A DNA stretch of 64,000 nucleotides from Theropithecus gelada (GCF_003255815.1 NC_037671.1:153132645-153196644), one strand, 5' to 3'. Shown: positions 22,820 to 35,368, counted from the first letter of the stretch. The notes: generated from the sequence alone by a model not told the origin. Program-made: numbers and translations.

Positions 22820-23176
22820 ACTGTATAAGCAGAGAAATGATATTAATACTTTGACAGTGGAGAGAAATATGCCACCTGCTTAAACCATATTTGTGTCTAA
22901 GGATGTGCACACAGTTATGACGATAAACAAGATCACTATTAAGAAATTCACTGTGAGGCATTATTGTACTTAATTTACTTGAAAATTAAAAACAAATTAT
23001 CCTCTTCTCTGTAATAGCAATTTAATTTTTCAAAGCTGTTAATGAATCAATTAAACAAAACCACTTGTTCTAATGCATGGAAGAAATTCTACTCTTAGAA
23101 ATATATACCAAAAGAGTTTTTTTTACATACAAGTATAATTGCTTTATCGTACACAATAACCTCCCCTGCCCTAAAC
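22820..23176. other. Unassigned sequence
   Basis: No recognised repeat or gene. Confidence 0.4.
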
Positions 23177-24534
23177 CAAGGATACTCAAAGTGAGGGTTT
23201 CTCAGGGCCCTTCTAGGGGTCTGTGAGGTCAAAACTATTTCCATGTCATATTAAAACACTATTTACCTTTTCCACTGATGGTGCAATGAAACTCTTGGTG
23301 GGTAAAACTGTTGATTCCTTTAGCAAGAATCAAGACAAGGGCAACAAATTTTACTGGCAGTCATTTTACTTTTCACTGACATGCAATCATAGTAAATAGA
23401 ATGCAGTTTCACTTGACAACATCTTTGATAAACCTGTAAAATCAATTTTTAAAATCACAATCATTGTGTATGTCATTTTAATATTCTGTATGATGAAGGA
23501 AAATATACATAAAGCATTTCTGTTGCATATCAAAATAAGATGGGTTGGTTATCTCAAGGAAAGCACTTAAGAGACTGAGATATGAGCTGAACTAGCCACT
23601 CTTTTCATGACACACCATTTTTACTTGACTGATTCACTGAAGACAAACTCTTCCCAAGTGGTCATGACCAACATTTATGAGAAAAGGAGTAAGCCTGTCA
23701 CCACAAGAAAAATAACTGACAATGTCTGTTGCCAATGATAAAATTTGAGCTTTTAAGCCAAAAACGATATACTAAAAAATTTAATCCACCACCCTGAGCT
23801 TGACAGCTTTCCAACTCTCAAACTGCTTTGATATTAAAAATCTGATTGTTTGATACATAACGAAATATGCCAATGTGGGGAACATCTAAATAACTTAGTG
23901 ACTTGATATTTTCCAATTGACCAATACATGATGTTACCAAATCATGCATAGGCAAAAGATCCATCCAAACTACAAAAAACACCAATGTATTTTAACAAAA
24001 CAGTACAAATTGCTCACTGACAAAGTTTTAGAGTCTGATTCAAACTCTTAAGAAATTATAATCTGCAGAGTTTTGGTATAGCATCAAAGAAGAATATACA
24101 CAATTATTTGAAAAGTCTATAAAACACACCTCCTTTATCCAACCACATATCTGTGTAGGGTGAGCTTTTTTTTTAATACATTCAAACAAAACAAAATATT
24201 ACGAGGTTGAATGCAGCGGAGATACAAAAATTTAGTCTTCTAATAAGGTAGAAATTGAAGACTTGCAAAATATGTTTAAAAAAAAGCCTTCTCAGCAAAT
24301 TTTTTTGTTTGTTGCTTATTTTGGAAATGTAGGGGTTTTATTTCCTGTAAAAATTCATTCTATGCTAATATGTAATGGATATTTAATTATTCGTTTTCTA
24401 ATCTCTCAGTTTTAATTTCTTATATGGTAAATATTGATAGACATAATCCACATAAACAGAAGTTATTTTAGACTGTCAGTAATAATTTTAGGAGCATAAA
24501 TGGGTACTTGGACCAAAAAGTTTGGAAACCACCA
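23177..24534 (+). mobile_element. hAT DNA transposon fossil with decayed transposase
   Basis: A 1.36-kb element. Ends resemble hAT inverted repeats: left 'caaggatactcaaagtgag', right 'gtttggaaaccacca' (reverse complement tggtggtttccaaac). Internal segments match my memory of a hAT transposase gene of the Zaphod/Tip100 kind: 'ccaatgataaaatttgagc' and 'ccaccctgagcttgacag' in the middle, and near 24120-24230 the region for the C-terminal dimerisation domain ('caaccacatatctgtgt'). Stops and frameshifts interrupt every frame, so it is non-functional. No matching 8-bp target duplication survives. Subfamily uncertain. Confidence 0.75.
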
Positions 24535-24629
24535 AATTAAGTCTAACTGTCTACATTACAGCATGGTTTTCAATAGAATTTTTACCACGATCCTCTAATA
24601 AGATGAAAATATGCTTTTCATATATACAC

Positions 24630-24745
24630 ATAAAGAGAACCTACCAAATGCCAAGCACCATGTTTATTCTTCATGATGCAAGATATATATACTTTATTTT
24701 TGCCCTCAAGTTGCTTATAGTCTTGTAAAAATATATGATAGTCAT
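24630..24745 (-). mobile_element. L2 LINE 3' fragment
   Basis: 'ctaccaaatgccaagcacca' and 'ccctcaagttgcttatagtc' are reverse complements of L2 3' UTR motifs. Confidence 0.65.
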
Positions 24746-25599
24746 TCTAGAACTATCTGAGGACAGGTCACGTGGCAGCTTGAGCCCTCTCCTAAAGTCT
24801 CCAGCACTGTTCTACCTGTTCAAATGCTTCTTACAGTTCCAGTGCCACCATTGATCTCTGCTCATCTTAGTTCATGTGTTTTCATTTTGGTCCCCTTTCA
24901 CTTTCTCTGTATTTCCCAATTCGCATATAAAAGGTCACCCTCCCCTGTAACTAAACATGGCCATCCATCTGAGTCCTCTCTTCTTTTCACTTAAAATATA
25001 CACAAGTCCATTTGGTACTTTTTCCCCAGTTAATAAATCGCTGGTTATTGACTGTGTCTTCACTTCCAAAGAGGTTTTTAGGGATGCATTACATTCTCTT
25101 TATAAGCTTTTAATTATCAAATATTTTGATATGGTAAAATTATATACCTATACAACCCAAGCTTCAATCGCTGGGGAAAATAATCCAAGCTTACTTTTCT
25201 TAAATTCACATTCTACAAGTATAATGAGGCAAATCATGCAAGACACAGCAAGGAATTTTATTGAGTGTTCATTTCCAAATAATGAGCAACACCTATTGAA
25301 AAATCACAGCAAAATTCCGAACTGATCATGATTAGTTAACACCTTACTCCTTCACTGTCCAACACCAGGGAGGAAATGAAAAATGAAAACAAGCACACTA
25401 TAGAGATATGACCATGTTTTCATATCGAGGTAATTAATTGGGTTGTATTGTATAAAATTTGTGTTGTTATTGCTATATAGGCCTCCTGTTTTGGATGGAA
25501 AACAACCTTAAACTGGCTTCTGGAGATGGCTACTCTCCAAACACTCTTAATTCCTATGAACTCTTCCTCTGCCTAGTCAGCATAATGTGATTAAGAATA
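24746..25599. other. Unassigned sequence with a TATA-preceded 122-codon frame
   Basis: 24957-25325 is an open frame of 122 codons, and a TATAAAAG motif sits at 24926-24933, about 24 bp before its ATG. That spacing would leave almost no 5' UTR. The predicted protein has no signal peptide, membrane segment or family motif I can recognise, its codon use follows the local AT richness, and there is no upstream CpG island. I treat it as chance. Confidence 0.3.
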
Positions 25600-25790
25600 A
25601 AGATCTACATAGTCAGAGGAACTTTGGTTCCAAGTTCACTGTGTCACACTGAGCACTCAATTTCCTTAAGCCTATTTCCTCAGAGTTAATAACAGCTAAC
25701 CTGCAGATTTAGTGATTAAATGCTATCATGAAGGTACGTAAATAGCATTGTGTCCATCACCTTATAACCATTTTGAAAATGCTAGCTATA
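25600..25790 (+). mobile_element. MIR SINE
   Basis: Sense MIR: 'ggttccaagttcactgtg', 'ctcaatttccttaagcc', 'tttagtgattaaatgctat', 'gtacgtaaatagcattgtg'. Diverged. Confidence 0.65.
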
Positions 25791-25995
25791 TTGGTCTAAT
25801 CAAAATACCACTACTGTAGGCAACTGTATATACTTACATTTTCCTACGGCAGAATCTGAATATTATAAACAGTCATTTCATTTCTTTATCTCAGAATGGA
25901 AATAGACAAATCTACAGAGGGTATGGGATTAGACATGTGAAATATCCCACTCTGAGAAGAGCAGAGAATTGGGACTCACTGCATAGGCTCTGGAT

Positions 25996-26040
25996 CTCCC
26001 AACCCCTGCACCCCTTAGCCCCAACCCCTGCACCCCTTAG
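25996..26040. repeat. Tandem duplication, 2 x ~21 bp
   Basis: Two copies of a C-rich unit containing 'caacccctgcacccctta' and a decayed partial third copy after them. Confidence 0.9.
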
Positions 26041-26079
26041 CTCCAACCCAACCCTTTGCTGGACCCATAACTTTAGACG

Positions 26080-26225
26080 AGTAGATAAATTTTAGCTTCT
26101 GTAGCATGAGGAATTAAATTACCTATCTCATGAGGTGTTATGAGGGTAAATAAGCTAACGATTATAAAGGGCCAAGCTCAAAGCCTGGCACAAAATAAAT
26201 CCTGAACAAATGTTAACATTATTTT
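26080..26225 (+). mobile_element. MIR SINE
   Basis: Sense MIR 3' half: 'acctatctcatgaggtgtt', 'gggtaaataagctaacg', 'caaagcctggcacaaaata', 'aacaaatgttaacattatt'. Confidence 0.8.
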
Positions 26226-26810
26226 TTGGTTGCCTTTGGAGTGTTTCTTCTACAATTCATTTACCTTAGTTTGTAGATGAACAAATATTAGGAAGCACCT
26301 CCCAAAACACTCCTACAGAAATGCTTCGAAAGAAATCCATATACTCTAATAAAGTTTGGCAAGAGGATATATAATGTGGCAAACAACAAAATAGCCACGC
26401 TGTAAATGTGCTTTTATAAGAAGTAATAAAACTTTGGAATTTGGGATGTATCCAAGCTCTATATTGGTGCTATTCTACCCAAGCTGCATGTAAGAATCAC
26501 ATGGAGAAACTGAAAACTATGATGCATGCAGGGCACCAACTTAGTATGCTGAAAACTGATACATAAGGAAGAAAATTGTTCCACCTTGCCAGTATAAACT
26601 GTGGTTCCAGGTAACCAAATAGCCCTGGCAGGTAAAGCAAAGTTCTTATACAGAAAATAATTCCAGATACTCTATGGATAAGGAAGAATAAGACAAAGAC
26701 ACAAAACACAGTAATACATGGATATATAATAAGAAAATCCCCATTTTGCAACCCTTCATGGAATAAAGCAACAGCAACGGTCTTCAATGAAGGGCAAAAC
26801 CTTTAGTTTA
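26226..26810. other. Unassigned sequence
   Basis: No recognised repeat. The 96-residue minus-strand frame (26497-26787) is hydrophobic by composition and unsupported. Confidence 0.4.
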
Positions 26811-27030
26811 AAGAGATCCCAGAGAGCTCCCTTGCCCCTTCAGCCATGTGAGGACATAGCCAGAAGGCAGCTTCTATGAACCACAAAAAGGGCCCTCACC
26901 AGACATCAAATCTACTGGCACCTTGACCTTGGATCTCCCAGCCTCCAGAACTGTGAGAAATACATTTCTGTTGTTGATCAGTTACCCAGCCTATGGTATT
27001 CTGTTATAGCAGCCTGAGCAGACTAAGACA
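26811..27030 (+). mobile_element. MLT1 (ERVL-MaLR) LTR, 3' half
   Basis: 'cagccatgtgaggacatagc', 'ccttgaccttggatctccca', 'cagaactgtgagaaataca', ending 'gcagactaagaca': the 3' portion of an MLT1A/B-type LTR. The 5' half is missing. Confidence 0.85.
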
Positions 27031-27174
27031 GTTCAGATGCTGCTAAGCAAACTTTGATGAAAATTTAAAAAGAGTTATCTAAATAGCAAAGATTTGTGAT
27101 GTAATAATGAAACATCCCAAATGCACAGGCTTTAGGCCAGGCTAATGCTAACCAGCCATCTTTTTGCTTTATCA

Positions 27175-27385
27175 ATACTTTATTTAAAAACATTTGTTAT
27201 TTATTTGTATTGTGATACGATTTACATACCATAAAATTCATCATTTTCAAGTGTACAATGCAGTGGATTTTAGTGGATTTATAAGGTTATACAATCATCA
27301 TTACTGTCTAACTCCAGAACATTTTCATCACCCCAAAAAGAAACCCCATACCTGTAAGGAGTCACTAATTATCCTTTAAAGAGAT
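27175..27385 (-). mobile_element. L1 LINE fragment (L1M type)
   Basis: Antisense L1M 3' UTR: 'cataccataaaattcatcat', 'aagtgtacaatgcagtgg', 'attttcatcaccccaaaaag'. Confidence 0.8.
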
Positions 27386-27439
27386 ATACCTAATAAAAAA
27401 TGTTATATTTACTAATATAGGTATCTCAGCACTGTTCTT

Positions 27440-27600
27440 TTTTGTAGATCCGTATTTCCACCTGGTATCATTTACCTTCTGCCTGAAGGAAACCCTTGAA
27501 TATTTCTTGAAATGTGGGTCTGTTCATGGCAAGTTTACTCAGCTATGTTGCTTTACTTTTTGAAAGCTATATTAACTTGATATAGAATTATATAACCAGC
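27440..27600 (-). mobile_element. L1 LINE fragment (old L1M or HAL1)
   Basis: 'ctgcctgaaggaaaccctt', 'tttcttgaaatgtgggtctg' and 'gatatagaattatataacc' match an antisense part of old L1. May belong to the same insertion as 27175-27385. Confidence 0.6.
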
Positions 27601-28254
27601 CGTCTGGTCCTGAAGAAATTACTTTACTGTTCTCGTTTTACTCCAAATTGACTAATCTGAAAAATAAGGTTTCCTGTGGGGACTAAATGTAGGGCTATAC
27701 ATAAAAGCCTTTTGCAGAGAGTCAATCTCTAAGTAGAAAATATTAAATATTTTAAAAGGTAATTAACAGCATATAAAACAAACTATTCTAAGTAACCCAG
27801 AAGTTTAGTTTTTCTAGATCCTAAATGATGTTAATTATGTACCACAAAAATAATAAAACTTATTTTATATAAAATTATTATGTGATTCAGACTGTCAGTT
27901 AATTCAAACAGGTGTTGCCCATAAGTCATCTAAATTAGCAAGTTTTTACTGCAATGCTATTAAGTTGCACAGAAAAAAAAAAAATTAAACATATCCAAAA
28001 TGGGCACATTTGCTGATCTGAAATCTCATTAAAAATTCTTATCATTAAATACACTCATTTTCTTCTTAGTCTCATGTTAATTCTCTGCTTTCCTGACCTT
28101 GAAAGCAGGTATACTGCAGGTAGAAAACTACCATTCCCACTTAGGGGCTACAGTGAGATATGCTCTGAATTTGGAAAGACGCTCCCCTTTTAATACTAAA
28201 AGCAGTTAAAATTAAAGCATAAGCAGCATATCCTACTTCAAAAATGATCTATCA
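27601..28254. other. Unassigned AT-rich sequence
   Basis: No confident repeat or gene; a MIR-like trace may lie near 27620-27690. Confidence 0.4.
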
Positions 28255-28430
28255 ATCTATGTATGAGCCCAGTAGCAAGTGACCGGACTCCAGAATCAGA
28301 TTCAAATCCCAGCTCCTCTACTTATTTCAGAGAGTGATTTGAAGCAAGTTAGTGCACATTTCTCTACCTCTCCTTCCCTCTTGTTTTAATAGGGAGACCA
28401 ACAGTCATAAATAAATTTATAATATTCACA
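28255..28430 (+). mobile_element. MIR SINE
   Basis: 'gactccagaatcagattca', 'aatcccagctcctctactta', 'tctctacctctccttccctc' follow the sense MIR order. Confidence 0.65.
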
Positions 28431-28929
28431 CTCTAATGTCTTAAGTAATAATTAATGGGAGGGTGAAGATACACAAGTCATTTTAGAAGAGGAAAGGACA
28501 TAATTTTTGGTGGTATTTGTCCAGCACAGTTAAGAGTTAGAAAACACTTTCCTCCCAGAGATGGCTATCAGGTACCTGGATAGAAAAAATGTCCAGAGAC
28601 AATTTGTACAGCAACCACAACACTTTTGAACACGTAATTTAGGAACACCTAATTCCAGGACTGGTTCATCTAAGAGCCATATAATCTACAATGTGATCCC
28701 CCAGAGTGAAATCAGTCATCAAAAGAAGTTAATAGACAGAATCAGGGAATTATCACCAATAATTCATGATAAGTCAGTCTCTTTTCAGTTTGTTTTATCA
28801 TGAATCAGGCTCCTCAAAACAGATAAATCAAAATGTTAACCCTGCAAAATTCAAGATCCAGCAGTGGAATGGGGTGACATCATCGATACTCTAAAAATCT
28901 GCCCTGACAAACTCTTGTTATGAGATCAT
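28431..28929. other. Unassigned sequence
   Basis: No recognised repeat or gene. Confidence 0.4.
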
Positions 28930-29085
28930 AACTATTTTTCAACAAACAAACAAAGTACCCACTATGTGCCAGGCACTATAAGTATAACAAAGACACACTT
29001 TCTGTCTTCATATTCTAACCAGGGAGGCAGAAGCCCAAATGCACTTGAATATGAGACCAGCCATATGACAAGTTACACACCAAGG
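28930..29085 (-). mobile_element. L2 LINE 3' fragment
   Basis: 'ttcaacaaacaaacaaag', 'tgtgccaggcactataagta', 'ctgtcttcatattctaacca': antisense L2 3' end. Confidence 0.75.
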
Positions 29086-31262
29086 GTTACAGAACAAAAA
29101 AGTATCAGAAATATTTGTAGATTCAACAAAGTTTGTTAGTAGGAATCAAATTTAATTGTTTACCCTGAGTAATAAAAACGAGTAAAACCATATCAGGAGT
29201 AACTAATAAAATACTAGATACTCTTCAATGCAGCAAAAATGACATAAAAAAAGGAAGGCAAAGTACCAAAACACTCTGAAGTTATGCAGTCCCTCAAGTA
29301 TGGAAGATAAGATAATTATAATTATCATATTCTAAACAAAAGACACAGAGATTACATAATTTAAGGTTGAGGTACCATACACTTTTATTCATATACATTA
29401 CTTAACTAAAAGTATGATAGTTCTGAACTTGGACTATGGACAACTGCCTGGGTCTTTCCGGTTTTTAAGCAAACATTAGATCAGATTCAAAGTTTTACTT
29501 GCAACTGTCACAGAGAAAGCAAATGTCCTTCATTGTCTTTTTACATATAGAAAGAGAGAAGATCATTCATTTATTCACTTCATGTGTGGTTTTATAATTT
29601 CCTCTTTAAAGGTAAGTCTAAATTTGAAAAATACATTTCCCAAAATGTTTCTGTTTCCCTTTCTTAAAGACTTGTGTTTCAATAACAACTCCCAACCCAC
29701 CCCTGTAATCCAAATCCTATTTGGTCCTGCAGTGAAGTCAAAAGTAGGATCCTGACATCAATTTGTTGCCATGGAAATAATTGAGATGTCAATGTTTCTG
29801 CATTATGACTGTACCATAGGAGCAGATGGGCTGACAAGGGAGAAAATCTGCAAATATCTCTCTAATAATTAGCCAAAATATGAGGTAATATTCAAAATTT
29901 ACATTACTATAAAAATCTGAGTCATATCTATCTAAATAGCACAGAATACAACCAATTTCAACTTCCAAATTTACTATGGAAAACAGTTTCAAAGTATACA
30001 AACAGGAAGGTTTACCATATTCTTTTATTCACTTGATTATGTTTTCTTGCTTGTTGCATCACTTTTTGTGCTGCATAAAAATCTATAACCAAGTTCAGAA
30101 TAAATCAGATTTGACAAAAGCAAACCTCATTCCACATAGAGAAGTAGGTAACAATATTGAATAAGTTGAATAGACAGACACACTTAGTCCATCAACTCCT
30201 TTCTCTGTCTTACTAAAAATATTTCCCTTATGAAGAATACTGGAGTTGGCTAAGTAATCATATAGCTAATCACTTGCAATACATTTTTGCCAGGTCCTAT
30301 ATTCGCCATTGTGCTTATGAATTTGTCCCAGAAAACTGACTACTTGAATACAAAGACCAAATTCTTTTCTGCATCCTCCACAATACTTAGCCACGTCTCC
30401 CAGACTAAGCTGAATTAATAGTCATTTATGCATTCACATACAGATAATTTTTTTCCTAAAAATGACAAGAGTTTACTTAGATAAAAGTAGGTCTGGAGAT
30501 TATATATATGTTCACGTATGCACAGATATGTGATTAAATCATGAAAACTGTCACTCGCCTGATCTTCATAAGGTACTGTCATTTGGAACCTCTTATTCTA
30601 CCCCCTACAGTGTGCCCTTTTTATCCAAACACGAAAACATTGTTCTTCCCCATTGCAGGCTAATTACGCCATCTGTTTAGACACAGTACTATTAATGTTA
30701 ACTCCTTAACATTTCCACATGTACTGCCCTCAAACACCTTATACTGTCAAATGTACAAATAGTAGAGAAGGCAAGAAAATCAGTCTCCCGATTTGTACTC
30801 TCAACTTTCTCTACTGAGTCAACACTATGGTCTCCATAGGGACTTGAACATTCAGAAAATTTCTCTCCATCTCTTACTTTAGTGGTACAAACCGTCAAGA
30901 TGGATAGCAAGAACAAAATCGATCTCCCCACCCACCTCCATCCAAACTAAAAATCAGGAAATACAAAAATGTTTGGGGCAAAAAAAGGAAACAGGGCCAG
31001 TACACACACAGCAGATAAAGAGTCAATCATCTGACAGGGATTGCTTATTCTTAAGATTAAGCCAGCTGGTTTATTCACTTTATTATAATATAAGTTAATA
31101 AAAAAATGACACTCTCCTTACAAATATGAGTATGCAGCCCTAAATCCAGAATATATGGAAGACAACTCTACACTAAAAGATTTAAAATATAATCTCAGAA
31201 CCACACATTTGTATAATATGACTTGAAATAAATGTCTACCACATTTAATTGCTTATAATAAG
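29086..31262. other. Unassigned sequence
   Basis: About 2.2 kb with no named repeat and no gene signal. Short frames at 29789-30001, 29976-30164 and 30698-30931 are unsupported. Confidence 0.4.
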
Positions 31263-31518
31263 AAACCATGCCATTTGAAGCAGATTTTAAGTGTCCTTTT
31301 TATGTGCACGCATGTGCAAATGCACACGCGCGCGCACACACACACTCAAAATGGCAACTGTGTGGTGAACCATATATTAATTTGATTGTAGAAATCACTA
31401 CACAATGTATACATGCATTAAATCATGACGTTGTACACCTTGACTATATGCAATTTGTATTGGTCAATTAAAATTCAATAAAGCTAGAGGAATAAAAAAA
31501 AAAAACCATACCATTTGA
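31263..31518 (+). mobile_element. 5'-truncated L1 insertion with target-site duplication
   Basis: The 3' terminal 224 bp of an L1MA/L1MB-type element (31279-31502): 'aatttgattgtagaaatcac', 'atcatgacgttgtacacctt', 'aattaaaattcaataaagct', then a poly-A tail. A 16-bp duplication flanks it (31263-31278 and 31503-31518, one mismatch, core ccatttga). A CG/CA microsatellite (31325-31346) lies inside. Confidence 0.9.
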
Positions 31519-32513
31519 GAGAACAACAGAGCATTTTTCAGTGTATTTGTTTGCTTACGTACGTGAAAGAAATCCATTATGCTCTTCTCCTTATTCTTCT
31601 CCTTATACTCATCTCTGTCACCAGTGAAAAGTCACTCACACAAAACAATTAACATTTCTCATGGCCATTCAAATATTCTTTCTATTATTAAAGCTCACAG
31701 AATTTTGGAAATACATGCATTGACACTAAAATTATATACACAGTTTAAAAGTCATCCTCATGGCTTGAAAATTGGAACGCTTAAATATGAGTACTATAGG
31801 TTGAAAGTATCTGGAATCTATTGCAAAGGAAGAAAAAGATTAATGGTAAGTGTGTTGGGAATCTTTGGTAGATTCCTCATTTGGAAAATGAGTAGGATAA
31901 ATTTCATTATCTCTATGTTCCTTCAAGTTTTAATATCCAATAAATCAAAAACATCTTCTTATACTTATATGATCACACTAAATTAATATACCGGGCTTCT
32001 ATAATGGTCAGGGCATGGTACCAAAACTTGGCAAAGTTCATTATAGCCCACAGCTTTTATGCCCACTGCTTACAATGGGACAAAAGAAAAAAGGAAGACA
32101 AGCAAGAAACCCACAACCACCAGGGCCCCTTTTTCCACCTCACCAAGTTTCACCTTGAAAGCCATTCTCCCACCACCTGGATCTCTGTGGATCACCTGTG
32201 AATTCTGAAGTGATGGCTTTGACAGCTCTGTACCCCAAGTTGCTACTAAAACACAGACACCCACAGCAACCACAAATGTAGTCATTTGAACCAGTGAAAC
32301 AGCACAGGCCAGAAGTCTGGCCCTGTCCTCTGTAGACTGCAAGAAGATGCTCACAGTCTGTTGCTATCATTCTTTACATTCCTTCAAGTAATAAACCTTC
32401 ATGGGATGCCAGTTCTAATAAACAAGGCAATCATGGTACTTATCTATCAGGATAATAACATTACAATGAAGATAACAGTTGTCTATAATTAACAGGAAAA
32501 AATTCAAAGAGGT
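31519..32513. other. Mostly unassigned; MIR-like trace
   Basis: A MIR3-like trace ('gattcctcatttggaaaatg', then 'atgttccttcaagttttaa') lies at about 31865-31945, inside the 135-codon frame 31579-31986, the longest frame outside microsatellites. That overlap and its AT-driven composition argue against coding. The minus frame 32070-32354 (94 residues) is also unsupported. Confidence 0.4.
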
Positions 32514-32928
32514 TGTATTAGTCTGTTCTTGCATTACTATAAAGAAATACCTGAAACTGGGTAATTTATAAAGAAAAGAAGTTTAACTGGCTCAGGATTC
32601 CACAAGCTTAGTAGAAAGGAAACATAGTAGCATCTGCCTCTGGGGAGGGCTCAGGGAGTTTTCAATCATGCAGAAGACAAAAAGGGAACTCAGCATCTCA
32701 CATGGCAGGAGCAGGAGCAAGAGAAAGAGTGGGGGAGGTAGCACACAATTTTAACAATCAGATCTCATGAGAACTCTACCAGGAGAACAGCATTAGGGGA
32801 ATGGTGCTAAACCATTCATGAGAAAACTCCCCCATGATCCAATCACTGCCCACCAGGCCCCACCTCCAGCACTGGGGATTACATTTGAACAAGAGATTTG
32901 GGTGGGGACATCAATCCAAATCATATCA
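32514..32928 (-). mobile_element. MaLR solo LTR (MST-type), near complete
   Basis: About 415 bp. Left end 'tgtattagtctgttcttgc' and right end 'tccaaatcatatca' are the two MST LTR termini in reverse. Internal 'gatctcatgagaactctacc' and 'ccatgatccaatcactgcc' agree. No internal MaLR sequence adjoins, so it is a solo LTR. The 5-bp target duplication is not preserved. Confidence 0.92.
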
Positions 32929-32999
32929 ATAGTGGAGAGTCATAATACATTATTGATTATAGATTCATTGCATGTCCCAGGTGTGGTCTGAAAATCATC

Positions 33000-33339
33000 A
33001 AGAAGGCCCTTTTCCAGCCGGGCATGGGGACTCACACCTGCAATCCTAGCATTTGGAAGGTCAAGGTGGGAGGATTGCTTGAGCTCAGGAAGTGGAGATC
33101 AGCCTAGCAACACAGTGAGATCTCATCTCTACTAAAAATAAAAATAAAAAATTAGCAGGGCATGGTGGTGCATGCCTGAAGTCCCAGCTATTCAAGAGGC
33201 TGAGGTGGGAGGATCACTTCAGCCCAGGAGGTTGAGGCTGCGTGAGTGAGCAGCTGTGATGATACCACTGCACTCCAGCCTAGGTGACAAAGTGAGACCT
33301 GTCTTTAAAAAAAAAAAAAAAGGAAAGAATGTCCTTTTC
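33000..33339 (+). mobile_element. Alu SINE, AluJ-like, with target-site duplication
   Basis: Sense Alu 33015-33324 with A-rich linker and A tail. Duplication aagaaggcccttttc (33000-33014) and aagaatgtccttttc (33325-33339), 13 of 15 identical. J features: 'gattgcttgagctcagg' and 'gaggttgaggctgcg'. Confidence 0.94.
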
Positions 33340-34349
33340 TTTCCAAAAGAAGTAATCATTAAAGACAAATAGAGTTGCCAGTTTGGGGGTGTTCCTTCCC
33401 TATTAAGTCACTAACGTAAGTCAAGTGTCTACAAAATTCTTTACTTTGGAGAATCAAAGCACACCTAATTTAATGGAGACACAACTGCTGTACCAGTGTA
33501 GCTGATGGAGCAGGTGAAAGCAAAAGGCTTCTCCCCATTTTAAGACATTAAACTTCTGTAAGAAACTTTCACTTCTCCACTATTTGCTTAGTTAAGGTCA
33601 AGCTGATTGAAGTTTATATTAGTTTTACATTGGTTTATTTATATATTTATTTTGAAGGTTAAAATTAGCCATCTCAAAATGAAGGACAGATATAAAATAA
33701 TGAACACTTAGAAGTGTAAATATAAAAGCAATATTAACTTAAGATACTCCAGTTTACAGCCATCTTTAAGGAAGAATAGTAGAAGAAAAAAATGAAGCTG
33801 GAAAGAAATTATTTTTTAAAATACTCCTTTACATTCACCTCTTTTCATTTCTTAAAATGGATCAATTTAATCAAAGTGTTTCTCTTCAGCACACCAACCC
33901 CTGTATTGTCAAGATTTGTTAGGAAAAAAATACATATTTATATACTTGTAGTATAGATATGTATAACCACCTTGTGAAAAATGTTTTATCTTTTGTAATT
34001 TGTGTGTGTGTGTGTCTGTGTGAAATCCAGATGTCCTAATGAAAAGCCATGATTCATCAGATGTTGGAACATCACTGAGGAATAAAGGAATAAACTAAAG
34101 CTATAAAATGCATTAAAAGGACACTTAAATACATTTGCCTAACAAGCACCCTTGGGGGAAAAATTGCATTGAAATAAATTTTGCACACACACCAATTTGA
34201 AAAGGAATTAAGTGCTTACAAAAGTTTCAGCACACATTGACCTATTTTTTTCATTTTTTAAGATGAAAGCACCTGGCCACTATTGACATTAGCAAAAACA
34301 TACACTTAAATTCTAGGAAAGTTAAATTGATTTTAATAAAGGATAAGGC
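33340..34349. other. Unassigned AT-rich sequence
   Basis: No named repeat or gene. A short TG run lies at 34003-34022. Confidence 0.4.
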
Positions 34350-34740
34350 AAATTTGTTTTAACTGCTATTAAGATATAATTCACATACCACAAAATTCAT
34401 CCTTTTAAAACGTACAATTCAGAGCCTTTTAACATATTCAGAGTTGTACAACAATTACCACTCTCTGATTTTACATTTCTCTCTCCTAAAAGAAACCTAG
34501 TGCCTACTAGCAGTCATTTCTCACTTCCTCTTCCCTGCTCTCCTAGGCAACCACTTCCCAGCTCTACAGATTTACCTGTTCTAGACATTCATATGTAACT
34601 GGAATTATATAGAATAAGGTCTATTTTGACTTGTTTATTTTGGTATGTTTGTGATTGCATTTATCAGTGCATCATTGATGAATAATATCACATCTAACAT
34701 TTTCATATTACATCTATCATTTTTGAAGACAATTTTCAGA
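34350..34740 (-). mobile_element. Old L1 LINE fragment (L1ME type)
   Basis: Antisense L1M 3' UTR: 'attcacataccacaaaattc', 'acatattcagagttgtacaa', 'tagcagtcatttctcactt', 'ctgttctagacattcatat'. Interrupted at its right by an Alu monomer. Confidence 0.8.
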
Positions 34741-34902
34741 AGATTTGTTGGTATTTTTTTCTTTTCTTTGTTTTTTAAGAGACAGGGTCTTGCAATGTTG
34801 TCCAGGCTATACTCCAGCTCCTGCGCTCAAGCAATGCTCCTGCCTCAGCCTCCCAAGTAGCCAAGGCTACAGGTGTGAGCCACTGTGCTTGACTAGATTT
34901 GT
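34741..34902 (-). mobile_element. Alu monomer (FLAM-like) with target-site duplication
   Basis: A single antisense left Alu monomer of about 140 bp: T-rich tail, 'agagacagggtcttgcaatg', ending 'gccactgtgcttgac'. Duplication agatttgt at 34741-34748 and 34895-34902. Fossil free-left-monomer type, older than dimeric Alus. Confidence 0.85.
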
Positions 34903-35354
34903 CAGTCTTCTAATTTCAGGCCCCCATGAAAATATTTTTTGAGCAGAAGAGAATAGGCAAAAAGGTGTCCTAAGAGAGTTAGTAGAAAAAAAATCAATAA
35001 AGACTCTAGCATTCTCCAATAAAAATATAATTAAATCTACATAATTTTAAATTTGCTAGTAAGTTGTATTTTAGAAAGGAAAAATCATGTGTAATTAATG
35101 TTAATACTTATGTAATCTAATATAGCCAAAATATTTTCTTCAATATGTAAGTAATATAAAAATTAATGAGATAGTAACACTCCTTTGTTCTTATACCCAT
35201 GATGTAACTTAACATTTATTACAGATCTCAATTCGGACTACCCATATTTTACTGGCTCTAAATAGATCTACATCAGGGAAAGATGAGAAAGGTTAGAAAG
35301 GATGAGGAACATGAAGTGAAAACAGAGTAGAATATGGAAGACTATTAGGGAAAA
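34903..35354. other. Unassigned sequence
   Basis: No recognised repeat or gene. Confidence 0.4.
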
Positions 35355-35368
35355 AAAAATAGGCAAAT

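Noticed and set aside
24926..25325. TATAAAAG followed by a 122-codon frame
   Set aside because: The TATA-to-ATG distance leaves no room for a 5' UTR, no family is recognised, and a TATA-like string is common in AT-rich DNA.
31579..31986. 135-codon plus-strand open frame
   Set aside because: Part overlaps a MIR-like trace, composition follows local AT content, and no domain, splice or promoter context supports it.
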